From: Bacillus sp. FJAT-27916
GTDB lineage: Bacteria; Bacillota; Bacilli; Bacillales; Pradoshiaceae
Direction of reading: 5' to 3'
Length of the DNA stretch: 64,000 nt
Assembly: GCF_001183965.1 (NCBI RefSeq)
Contig: NZ_LFZV01000001.1
Coordinates: 631,287 to 695,286 of the forward strand
Shown: positions 42,400 through 50,400 of the stretch, one piece after another
Layout: every line of letters begins with the position of its first letter
How positions within the stretch are numbered: position 1 is the first letter of the stretch
The notes under the pieces: generated by a model
What the model was told of the DNA's origin: nothing
What the model saw: the letters and a program-made list of their open reading frames with translations, nothing else
The model's database searches: none
Position numbers and translations under genes: made by a program

Positions 42400-44370
42400 T
42401 CACCAGGATATTAATCGGATGGAATCTTTGTCGATAAGATTTAGTGAATATTGGAATTTGATTTCGATTACTTTAGTATTTAACCTAATATATGATTCAG
42501 CATCAATTTTAGAAAGTGTATAATTGAGTGAATTAATCAACTGCAAACTATAAATTCCGTCTGAATCCTGACATTTCTCAAGTATTTTATCAAGTTCACT
42601 AGATGATAAATCTCTATATATTATGTAAATTTCATTTAAGTATAATTCTATTTGTAGAGGATTAAAGAGAAACCACGACTTAGTTTGTCTAGGGTTGAAA
42701 ATAATTGTATAGTCCTGAAGGGAATTTTTGTAATAATCTTTTTCCTTAATTGATTCCTTATATAAAGAAATAGCATTTTCCTTAACCCCTGTGTATAAAT
42801 GAATATGGTTACCATCCTTTTGAGCAAGCTTATCGATTTCTGTCCGTAAGAAATTTATTTTATTATTTGCTTTGTAATCAAGTTTAAAATGAGTCTTTTT
42901 TTCACTACTCATTTTTATAAGCTCCCTAATAATTATTGAATCAAGAGTATCTTGTAATTTCTTATTTTTATATTCATTAACTAAACGTTGTTTCTCAGAG
43001 TCATTGCTCAAAAGTTGTATAGGGATAGGAATTACTAGGGATTCTTCTTTTAATGAAGTGGGATCATCAATATTAGTACCTGCTAATACTCTTGCCAGTG
43101 ACTCTTGATTAAATTCTTCTGTTTTAGCCTCCAAAAGAATATTAGAATTAGTCTTTAAAGCTATATCTAATTCTTTTAAATTGGCCATTAAATTAATGTA
43201 ATACATATCTTTTAATGTATTAAACACAGCGATTAACTCATACTTGCTATCTGCATTACCATTATCTAAATTAAAAAAAGACTTAAAATCTTGATATGAT
43301 GTCAATAGTTTTTGATCTTCCTCGTACGTATTATACCTCAAGAGTATACTGGTGATTGAATCAAAATTCAGTTTTGATATATGTTCTGGATTAACAGAAG
43401 CACAGTAAAATAGATAATATTCATCTATTACGTTTTCTATGATTAACCATTTAGCTTCTCTGTTTTCTGGCATAATCTCAAAATTTTTTAAGAAGCTCTT
43501 TGTTTTATCTAAATTTCCCCAAATATAATCAGTATAGTCCCATTCATAAAAGTGATTACTGATATCCATATAATGGTTTAAAAGATTTTTATATTCCTCT
43601 TTATTGACTAAATCCTCTTTATAAGAAATGTAATAGGAATAAATACTAACTATTAAAATGATTCTATCAAAGTCTTCACCCAAATTTTGTTCGTTATTCA
43701 CCTTGCTCCAAAGGTATACGAAAGTTTCTTTGTCTTTATGATTCAAGGCAGTTATTAATAGCGTTAATAAAATTCTCTCAATGGTATTTAGGTCTTCATA
43801 ATTGTTATCTTCCGTTCCATTCATATATCTTGTTGTTAATATATTGTCTATTAGCTTTTTTATATGTAGTTGTTTTTCATCTTGTGAGATGTATTTATTC
43901 TGCATAATTTGGTAATAAAGACGGTTAAAAACACTTACTATATATTTATCAAATTCTATATTGTTTTCTAAAAGTGCGTTCTTATACATTTCTGTAAAAA
44001 GAGTGTTAAAACTCATTTTCCTTAATATAAAATCATCTTTAATGTCCTTTAAACTATATAGTAAACTGAATAAAGCATTATCTAAATATAATTGAAAATT
44101 AATAGCCTTATCATTAGAAATTTTGTAGAGATTAGTTATTAACTGGGAGGCATTTGTGAAATAACCATACTCGACTAATTCTATTGAAATTTTTTCCAAC
44201 ACATTGATGCAGTCTGCAACAATGGTTGATTTTTCCGGTAATTTACTTGTAATAAATATCTCTTTAAATATTTCCTCTAATAAAATGATATTTTCATTGG
44301 TAATCTGTAGGTTTTGATTTCTAATTTCTTCAGTTGTATGAGTATAAATTTTAGAAAGCAATTCAAACAT
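42400..44370 (-). CDS. Large helical protein of unknown function (656 aa), island
   Basis: A 656-residue, Asn/Lys/Ile-rich soluble protein, predicted mostly helical. I recognise no domain. It has no signal peptide, no nucleotide-binding motif and no obvious nuclease motif. Its start overlaps the stop of the membrane-protein gene by 8 bp, so the two are surely co-expressed. ATG at 44370 has AAAGGAG 8 nt upstream; the longer frame from 44388 starts on a TTG before that site. Its place among defence-type genes suggests one module of an anti-phage system with the membrane protein, but this is inference. Confidence 0.75.
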   Translation of the reverse strand: MFELLSKIYTHTTEEIRNQNLQITNENIILLEEIFKEIFITSKLPEKSTIVADCINVLEKISIELVEYGYFTNASQLITNLYKISNDKAINFQLYLDNALFSLLYSLKDIKDDFILRKMSFNTLFTEMYKNALLENNIEFDKYIVSVFNRLYYQIMQNKYISQDEKQLHIKKLIDNILTTRYMNGTEDNNYEDLNTIERILLTLLITALNHKDKETFVYLWSKVNNEQNLGEDFDRIILIVSIYSYYISYKEDLVNKEEYKNLLNHYMDISNHFYEWDYTDYIWGNLDKTKSFLKNFEIMPENREAKWLIIENVIDEYYLFYCASVNPEHISKLNFDSITSILLRYNTYEEDQKLLTSYQDFKSFFNLDNGNADSKYELIAVFNTLKDMYYINLMANLKELDIALKTNSNILLEAKTEEFNQESLARVLAGTNIDDPTSLKEESLVIPIPIQLLSNDSEKQRLVNEYKNKKLQDTLDSIIIRELIKMSSEKKTHFKLDYKANNKINFLRTEIDKLAQKDGNHIHLYTGVKENAISLYKESIKEKDYYKNSLQDYTIIFNPRQTKSWFLFNPLQIELYLNEIYIIYRDLSSSELDKILEKCQDSDGIYSLQLINSLNYTLSKIDAESYIRLNTKVIEIKFQYSLNLIDKDSIRLISW

Positions 44371-44881
44371 CTTTATTCTCCTTTTCAACTAAAAGCCTGA
44401 ATTCATCAAGAATAAAGGACCGGATTTCATATCTTACTTCATCATCAATTTTAAGAAATTTAAAAATACTGATTAAAATATCTAACACACCTAAAAGGCA
44501 AATGAAAAAGTTTAATAAAGTTCCAAATAACATATTTTTAGCTACAAAAAAGTAATTGAATGGAATCATTAATAACAAAATAATAATTACTTCATAACCT
44601 GTATATAGTTTTCTTTTTCTGACAAAATAAAACTCCAATAGATTTAGACCATATCTTTTTTCTCGGCTTGGACCTACTACTAAAGCGAGTAGAGCGATAC
44701 TAAGGGATATTATTCCTGCTTGAACAGACCAAATTGTAGTTGTAAGCGAGTTTATTTCCTTACTTATAGTAAAGATATTTATAAACCGATTACTGTTGTT
44801 TTCAAAATAAACTGTCCCTTCATATCCTATTAATAGTATCAATATAGGTATTAAAATCCATTTAATAAAATTTGCTAGCAT
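44363..44881 (-). CDS. Four-helix membrane protein of unknown function, island
   Basis: A 172-residue protein with about four membrane segments: residues 5-20, about 50-68 (VQAGIISLSIALLALVVG), about 97-112 and about 118-140. The C-terminus is charged and probably cytoplasmic. It overlaps the 656-residue protein gene, forming a membrane-plus-cytosolic pair. An AAGGGGAAAG site precedes the ATG. No family recognised; a small membrane effector of an abortive defence pair is one idea. Confidence 0.72.
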   Translation of the reverse strand: MLANFIKWILIPILILLIGYEGTVYFENNSNRFINIFTISKEINSLTTTIWSVQAGIISLSIALLALVVGPSREKRYGLNLLEFYFVRKRKLYTGYEVIIILLLMIPFNYFFVAKNMLFGTLLNFFICLLGVLDILISIFKFLKIDDEVRYEIRSFILDEFRLLVEKENKDV

Positions 44882-44899
44882 ATTCTTTCCCCTTAAAAT

Positions 44900-44921
44900 A
44901 AGTGTCAGTATACTGTCACTT
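44900..44921 (-). promoter_or_regulatory. 22-bp palindrome between the two minus-strand modules
   Basis: The arms AAGTG-CAGTATACTG-CACTT are symmetrical except for one base pair on each side. It sits between the STAND-linked gene (stop at 44929) and the ribosome binding site of the membrane-protein gene. On the minus strand it is followed by TATTTTA, so it could be a weak terminator, or an operator for the second module. Confidence 0.5.
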
Positions 44922-44928
44922 ACATTGA

Positions 44929-46860
44929 TTAGAATCCGTTTATAAACTTATGTCTCCTTTCTTCTTCTGAGCTATTTATTAAATGTTCTATCCTGTTTAC
45001 TACATATTGTTTTATAGGTATTAATTTAATTCCTAAATCGATTTTATTTATTGTTTCTAAAATTTTTTTCCAATCAGTAATCTCTAGGTCACTAAACAAT
45101 TGATCCCCAATAATACTTCTATTATTTTTTAGCCACCTTATTTTTGAGAATAGTGAGGGGTCTTGACTCTCTTTTATAAAAGCAATAATTACATCATCAA
45201 ACCATTCAGTCTTTGTATTATGAATAATATCCATAATAAAGTTTATTTTTATGATGTTTTGATAATTATTTTTGACATAGCCTATAATGAAATCTCTGGC
45301 CCGTTCGATGTTTTGACTATTAATACCTTTAAAAAATACGTTACAAAAGTGGTTTGTACTAACAAAGTAATCTTCTTTAACTAAAATTAAATCAGCTATT
45401 TTTTCTAAAGTATCTCCTATGTTTTCTATATCCCAAATAAATCCCAATCTAATCCTATTATGAAAATTCCGATCTCCTTTATAATAAAGTTTGTTTGTAA
45501 ACTCGATTAAATAGTCTGCATCTCTACGCAGGATATATTTTAAAATTGTACCTGAATAATCGAAATAAGAATCTACTTTGATTTGTTGAAAATACATTTC
45601 CTTTATTATTTCTATATTGTTAATAGATTCTAAATATAATAATAGAGAATTGTCACGACTTTCAATGCGTACTATGTTATCTCTTTCTCGGTTTTCTATA
45701 GTGATTGTTTTCAAGAGATGGTCGTAAAAGTCAATCTGTATATTTTTTAAATGTGTTAACCTTCCTAAACAAATCTTTACATTTTCATCTATAGTTTTTA
45801 AGAAGCCAATAAATTGATTGACCTCACCTGAATTTAAATGTGTCTTTTTATTTTCATAAAAACAAATAATCCAGTTTAATCTAGCATTAAAAGACTTTTT
45901 TTCTAGTAGGGTTAGAATTTTTTTAGCTACTTTTATATTGCTTAAATGCCCTTCGAAAACTAGATGAGGTACATAATTCAAATCATTATTCTTTCCAATT
46001 ATTAATTCAATAAGAAAAAGTCCAATCTGAGTATTGTTATTGAAATTTTCATCAATGATAATATCCAACACTCTATTTTGATTCCAATCATCCTTAATAA
46101 AATTTATTAGATATAGATATTTTTCAATGAAATCAGTAGCTTCTACTGTTGATTGAAATACGAAAGATTTCCGTAATACTTGCTCTTTTATTTGAAGGTC
46201 CTCGTCAAAATCATACTCTTCTTGAACAGATATTCTATTCAAATCTATTCTGCAATATATTTTATAAAGATCATTTGTATATTCGGTTTTTAGTGTATAT
46301 TCATTTGATTCCATTTCGGAATTGTGGCTTAAAAAATCTAAATATCTTTGTACAATTAAACAGTGTTCGAACACTGTGGGATTTAAATGTTTCGTGATTA
46401 ATTTTAAAATGTACTCTTTGTCAAAGAATACTAGGTCTTTATTCTCTGTATACTCATCACAATAAGTGGATAATAAATCTAAGCTCATTTTATTGTTAAT
46501 GTGGAAATAAGTATTTATGGTATCCCATATAACTTTTCTAAAAGATTTTAAAATATCAATATTAGGTAAATCATATTTATAGTATATAATTTTATTCTCT
46601 CTTCCAGCCTTGACACTTTCAAAAGTAAATTTTAAAAAAGTTTTAGCTAATTCATAAAATGCAGCAGAATATAAAGCATCTTCTTTTTTCAATCCACTTA
46701 TTAATACGTCAAACAATGTGTGTTGTCGAAAAAAACCAAATTGTTGATCATCCGGTTCAAATGAAAATGTCTCCCGTATTTTGTGGATTAACTCTGGAAG
46801 GTGTTGGGGTTGTTTTCTTACATATTCAAAACTTAATTCAATTGAGTCCTTTAATTCCAT
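44929..46860 (-). CDS. C-terminal-type partner of the STAND NTPase (643 aa)
   Basis: A 643-residue helical protein without nucleotide-binding motifs. It resembles a repeat-type (HEAT/TPR-like) sensor region. Its start overlaps the end of the STAND gene by 23 bp in a different frame and has no ribosome binding site. Reading through with a one-base shift near 46849 would give one long protein of about 1,240 residues, the layout known for Avs-type STAND proteins. So it is either a naturally split, translationally coupled subunit or the back half of a frameshifted gene. Confidence 0.75.
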   Translation of the reverse strand: MELKDSIELSFEYVRKQPQHLPELIHKIRETFSFEPDDQQFGFFRQHTLFDVLISGLKKEDALYSAAFYELAKTFLKFTFESVKAGRENKIIYYKYDLPNIDILKSFRKVIWDTINTYFHINNKMSLDLLSTYCDEYTENKDLVFFDKEYILKLITKHLNPTVFEHCLIVQRYLDFLSHNSEMESNEYTLKTEYTNDLYKIYCRIDLNRISVQEEYDFDEDLQIKEQVLRKSFVFQSTVEATDFIEKYLYLINFIKDDWNQNRVLDIIIDENFNNNTQIGLFLIELIIGKNNDLNYVPHLVFEGHLSNIKVAKKILTLLEKKSFNARLNWIICFYENKKTHLNSGEVNQFIGFLKTIDENVKICLGRLTHLKNIQIDFYDHLLKTITIENRERDNIVRIESRDNSLLLYLESINNIEIIKEMYFQQIKVDSYFDYSGTILKYILRRDADYLIEFTNKLYYKGDRNFHNRIRLGFIWDIENIGDTLEKIADLILVKEDYFVSTNHFCNVFFKGINSQNIERARDFIIGYVKNNYQNIIKINFIMDIIHNTKTEWFDDVIIAFIKESQDPSLFSKIRWLKNNRSIIGDQLFSDLEITDWKKILETINKIDLGIKLIPIKQYVVNRIEHLINSSEEERRHKFINGF

Positions 46861-48634
46861 TGATAATAAAGTAATTTCCTAATAAATCAATTATTTTATT
46901 TTTATTATATGAAAACTGATTACGTTCATAAAATATAGGGTAGTCTTGAACATCCAAATTTGGTAGTGCCATTATGTCATCATATAAATATGTTAATACT
47001 TCATTTGGTAGATAAAACCAAAATGTGGTTAGGAATGGGAAGTCTTTCTCTCTATTTTCGATATTACCTAAATAATTTTTAAGTGATGGTTTTACTTTCT
47101 CCATTACTTTTTCTGAACCAAAAGAGTTATTTGCTGAAATTACACATTCTTTAAATCGTTCTGCTTTTGAATCAAAGAATTTTTCAAGTAGTCGTTCAAA
47201 AGATAAATAACCTTTTTTAATAAAAGCCAAATAGAAAAAGTAATTCGATATGTTCTGTTCAGATATCTTTACATAATTATATTGAATCTCAACCAATTCC
47301 CATTTCTCCAATTTCTCTATTAAGTCTATAAATTTATGGTAATCAATTTCAAACAATTTAATTATTGGTTCAATTAATTGCATATCGTTATATGGAAGTG
47401 TGTGAAAGAACGAAATAATTCCTAAACACTGGATAGTAAATTTATCTTCAATATTAATACTATCGTTAATAAAAGTTGTAAAGTATTTCTCAAAAAGCTC
47501 GGAAACATTATGTAATACTGATAAATCTTGTTTTTCGAGTGCTAATAATGCTGCCATTATAGCTAATCTTGGATTACCATTTGAAATAGCTATGATTTCA
47601 TTTTGATATCTTCCATTAAAGATATTAAAAGGATTTGCCGTTAGTATATCTGCTATATGTTCATCCTTAAGTTTTTTAATGTCCAAAACAATTTTCGATA
47701 GGTCATTTAATGAAGATTTAATTACATTTAAGGCATAATCTCGCACAGTTATAATGATTTTTAAACTTCCTTTTCTTGAAGCCTTATAAAAACCTATAAT
47801 TTGATTAAATGTATCTATCCTATTTGCATCATCAACAAATAAAATATAATCCTTATTAGGATTAAAATATTCATATAGATCTATTAATAAATCGCAATTT
47901 TTATAAGAAATACAGAAAGAATGATAAGAGGTGTTTTCAAATAAGAATTCCCGTATTGTTTCTATGGCTAACTTAGTTTTCCCTACACCAGCAGCTCCAT
48001 TTAAAATTACAAAATCTGATGTATGAATTGCAGATTTCAATTCTTTTTTTTCTTCTTCTCTATGTAAAAAAGAATTATCTAAGGGGGTAGCTATGCCATT
48101 AGAAGCTTTATTATATTCTTCAATAAATGATTCTAAGGAAACTACCTGGCCAGTATCGAATGATAAATCTAAATACTGGTGGACTAAATTGCGATGATGT
48201 AAATGTAAATCTAGAGCAAGTAAATCTAGAGTAATCAACGTCAATGTAATACCTGTATCTTCTAATAAGGTAGTTAATTGATTTTGAGCTTTACTATTTA
48301 ATTTAAAATTCACACACAAAATAATTTCTGCAATATTTTTTACAGCTATACCTGTTTTCTCGTGATCTAGACATTTCTCAATATCTTCTTTCAACTTTTT
48401 TACACCTGCTGTTATATTTGTAGAATATTCAACAAAAATATATTTCCCATTTGGTAATAAAAAAAATGTATCGGGAGTTCCCTTAATAGTTTTTTGTTTT
48501 CCTGTCTGACTACCTGTTCTAGCAAAAGATGAATAATTAGAATTCCGCAAGATTAAATAGCTATCGCAAAGCTCTTGAAAAACCGTTTCGTTTATTTCCA
48601 CTAATCTATTTTCAATTGTTTGAAGTCTACTCAT
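46838..48634 (-). CDS. Nuclease-STAND NTPase, Avs-like defence protein
   Basis: A 598-residue protein. Residues 15-150 look like a PD-(D/E)xK-type nuclease domain: KGTPDTFFL with Asp55 and KYIFVEYST with Glu69, the usual Lys being replaced by Ser/Thr. A STAND-type NTPase follows, with Walker A GAAGVGKT (213-220), Walker B ILFVDD (264-269) and IIITVRDYAL as sensor-like motif. Avs proteins of this plan sense phage proteins and cut DNA. It heads a minus-strand run of four genes. AAGGGG lies 7 nt before the ATG. Confidence 0.78.
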   Translation of the reverse strand: MSRLQTIENRLVEINETVFQELCDSYLILRNSNYSSFARTGSQTGKQKTIKGTPDTFFLLPNGKYIFVEYSTNITAGVKKLKEDIEKCLDHEKTGIAVKNIAEIILCVNFKLNSKAQNQLTTLLEDTGITLTLITLDLLALDLHLHHRNLVHQYLDLSFDTGQVVSLESFIEEYNKASNGIATPLDNSFLHREEEKKELKSAIHTSDFVILNGAAGVGKTKLAIETIREFLFENTSYHSFCISYKNCDLLIDLYEYFNPNKDYILFVDDANRIDTFNQIIGFYKASRKGSLKIIITVRDYALNVIKSSLNDLSKIVLDIKKLKDEHIADILTANPFNIFNGRYQNEIIAISNGNPRLAIMAALLALEKQDLSVLHNVSELFEKYFTTFINDSINIEDKFTIQCLGIISFFHTLPYNDMQLIEPIIKLFEIDYHKFIDLIEKLEKWELVEIQYNYVKISEQNISNYFFYLAFIKKGYLSFERLLEKFFDSKAERFKECVISANNSFGSEKVMEKVKPSLKNYLGNIENREKDFPFLTTFWFYLPNEVLTYLYDDIMALPNLDVQDYPIFYERNQFSYNKNKIIDLLGNYFIINGIKGLN

Positions 48635-49072
48635 AAGAATCCCCTTACTATAAAGATATTTTTAAGCCATAATTTTAACTCCGACTAATTGTTGAAGTAG
48701 AAACAAACCTATTTTTTCCAATTATATCATTTTTCATAGGAAGGTAGGGTTCCTAAATAAGGAACTAATTGCTCTATGTATCTAAGGCTTGAAAAAAATC
48801 ATAAACCGTTTAAGAGGCTTGAATAAAACTGAATTTATCTAAGCATTTGAAGGTAAAGCATTAACTTATAAATTGAAAAGATGGAGGAAACGGGCATATT
48901 GGCGAAATGGTGTGCCCTTATTTTTTATTATTTGATTATTTGATATCTCTAGGAAATCCGATGTTATATTTGAGATAAAATTTTATATCTCATTAAGTTA
49001 TGTATATGATTGGGTTTTAATGAGTTTAATAAAACTCTATTAATATAATCCTTCATAATATATGAATAGTTA
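48635..49072. other. Intergenic region with promoter of the defence cluster
   Basis: It must contain the promoter of the minus-strand cluster; a TATAAT-like hexamer lies on the minus strand near 48721-48726, but no good -35 was seen. A plus-strand hairpin at 48895-48917 (GGGCATA with TGTGCCC) is followed by TTATTTTTTATT and looks like a terminator with no upstream plus-strand gene. Confidence 0.45.
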
Positions 49073-49109
49073 AAAAGGGGCATTTAGAAAAATTCTGAAT
49101 GCCCCTTTT
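49073..49109. terminator. Bidirectional intrinsic terminator
   Basis: AAAAGGGGCATT (49073-49084) pairs perfectly with AATGCCCCTTTT (49098-49109) and lies just after the excisionase-like gene. Confidence 0.85.
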
Positions 49110-49125
49110 ATATCTTATTCTACGA

Positions 49126-49308
49126 TCAAGTTTCATTTACTAACCATTCCATAAAGTTATCCCTCAACACACGCTTTGTTCTTCCACTCCTAATAAGCGG
49201 AAACGTTGGTTCTTCCATTATTGCATATGCCTTTGGCTCAGACACTCTTAATATCTCCGCTATATCACTTGCCTTTAATACCATTGGATAATCATTAATA
49301 TTTTGCAT
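49126..49308 (-). CDS. Excisionase-like helix-turn-helix protein
   Basis: A 60-residue MerR-fold/HTH_17 protein: MVLKASDIAEILRVSEPKAY is the recognition region and FPLIRSGRTKRVLRDNFMEW the wing, as in Xis proteins that guide integrase toward excision. It could act with the tyrosine integrase 8 kb to the right or may be a local repressor. An AAAGGAGACTTTAG site precedes the ATG. Confidence 0.78.
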   Translation of the reverse strand: MQNINDYPMVLKASDIAEILRVSEPKAYAIMEEPTFPLIRSGRTKRVLRDNFMEWLVNET

Positions 49309-49309
49309 T

Positions 49310-49542
49310 CTAAAGTCTCCTTTATATCGTTAAATCTCCAATTCTATTTCTTCAGTTAGGTAAGAATAAAATCGCTCTTTTTTTGTCGTACGAATTATAT
49401 TGCGAAGTAGTACGAAAAAACAACGGTTTGATAAAAATAAATAAAATTTTTTATAAAAATAATAAAATGCTGCATCTCCCGTTGTTTTATGAAAAATCCA
49501 CACAATATAATTCATATGAAATTTTTAAAGGGGGATTAAAGG
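49310..49542. other. Intergenic stretch between divergent small genes
   Basis: TCGTAC (49387-49392) and GTACGA (49410-49415) are inverted copies around the start of an AT-rich segment. No convincing gene: the 64-codon frame at 49383 has no ribosome binding site. Confidence 0.4.
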
Positions 49543-49836
49543 ATGGTTACGCAAAGATTAATAAGTCATTGGGTTAAGATACAGTGTCTTTTTCTATGGT
49601 TGATTTTGAAACCTTACCAAACCAGCTCACTTTTTTATATGAAAGTGATGGAGGATCTCTATAACAATACTACATTACTGGATACAGATGATTTGTCTTT
49701 TGGGCCATTTCTTACTCCAAACTTTGAAGCCTTCCAAATAGAGATTAATAGGTTATCAGGAAGATGTGCTGTTTATCAGTATAGGGTGAGAGGAAGTCCT
49801 TCGAGCCATTCAAAGTTCTCTAAACAGATGTCATAA
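49543..49836 (+). CDS. Doubtful or frameshifted small ORF (97 aa)
   Basis: ATG at 49543 has AAGGGGG 8 nt upstream, but the first third reads poorly. In another frame, MVDFETLPNQLTFLYESDGG (from 49596) looks more protein-like and would run smoothly into the YNNTTLLDTDDLSFGPFL part of this frame after a shift near 49660. So the gene is probably damaged. Family unknown. It lies just upstream of the recombinase operon. Confidence 0.35.
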   Translation: MVTQRLISHWVKIQCLFLWLILKPYQTSSLFYMKVMEDLYNNTTLLDTDDLSFGPFLTPNFEAFQIEINRLSGRCAVYQYRVRGSPSSHSKFSKQMS

Positions 49837-49870
49837 AAGCTATAAATCAACTATTGTGAGGAGATAAACT

Positions 49871-50023
49871 TTGCAACAGGAGAAACGTGAAACAAAAACA
49901 TCAATTGATTATGAAGCCTTATTAGCAGCTTGCGAAACAAATGATATTTCAAGTGAAGTGATTATTCATTTCAGAATTATAGAGAGGGGTTTCTTGAATG
50001 AAGAAGAAACTGATGAATATTGA
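49871..50023 (+). CDS. Small acidic protein (50 aa) of the recombinase operon
   Basis: A TTG start with GAGGAG 7 nt upstream gives a 50-residue protein rich in Glu and Asp (KTSIDYEALLAACETNDISS, then EEETDEY at the end). It overlaps the next small ORF by 26 bp in another frame. Family not recognised; it is the first of three small ORFs leading into two serine recombinases. Confidence 0.55.
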   Translation: MQQEKRETKTSIDYEALLAACETNDISSEVIIHFRIIERGFLNEEETDEY

Positions 50024-50150
50024 TATTCCAGGGGATAAAACATTTCCGATTTTCATAAAGCGAAATTCGCTAAAAACTGAATCGCCAACAGATTTAAAGA
50101 TTCAGTTAAAGTTTGATCTTTCAGGGGATCCGCAGCAAACAAAGAAATAG
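49998..50150 (+). CDS. Small basic protein (50 aa) of the recombinase operon
   Basis: ATG at 49998 follows GAGAGGGG by 7 nt and overlaps the previous ORF. The 50-residue product is basic (MKKKLMNIDIPGDKTFPIFI, KIQLKFDLSGDP). Opposite charge to its neighbour may hint at a complex, which is speculation. Family not recognised. Confidence 0.5.
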   Translation: MKKKLMNIDIPGDKTFPIFIKRNSLKTESPTDLKIQLKFDLSGDPQQTKK

Positions 50151-50211
50151 AAAAGAATAAAACTATTCCTACCTGTTCATAATGGATACAAATTGAATGG
50201 GAGGAATGAAG

Positions 50212-50400
50212 ATGTTTAAGCCTAGAATAATAAGAATCACTTATGGTGAAGAAATGCCGGAAAAGTCTGCTCAACTATTTTCTAGAATCTTAGAAAAGGT
50301 AATAATCAATCATTTACCGAATGATCCGGAGCTAAAAGGAATCTTTCTGCAGGATTCACCTGGATACAAGCAAATACAAAATGAGGAGAATGAGTTATGA
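50212..50400 (+). CDS. Small protein (62 aa) overlapping the first serine recombinase
   Basis: A 62-residue protein beginning MFKPRIIRITYGEEMPEKSA. Its TGA stop overlaps the ATG of the recombinase (ATGA), so translation is coupled. The frame opens at 50197, but GGGAGG at 50199-50204 fits the ATG at 50212 best. Family not recognised; a recombination accessory or directionality factor is conceivable. Confidence 0.6.
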   Translation: MFKPRIIRITYGEEMPEKSAQLFSRILEKVIINHLPNDPELKGIFLQDSPGYKQIQNEENEL

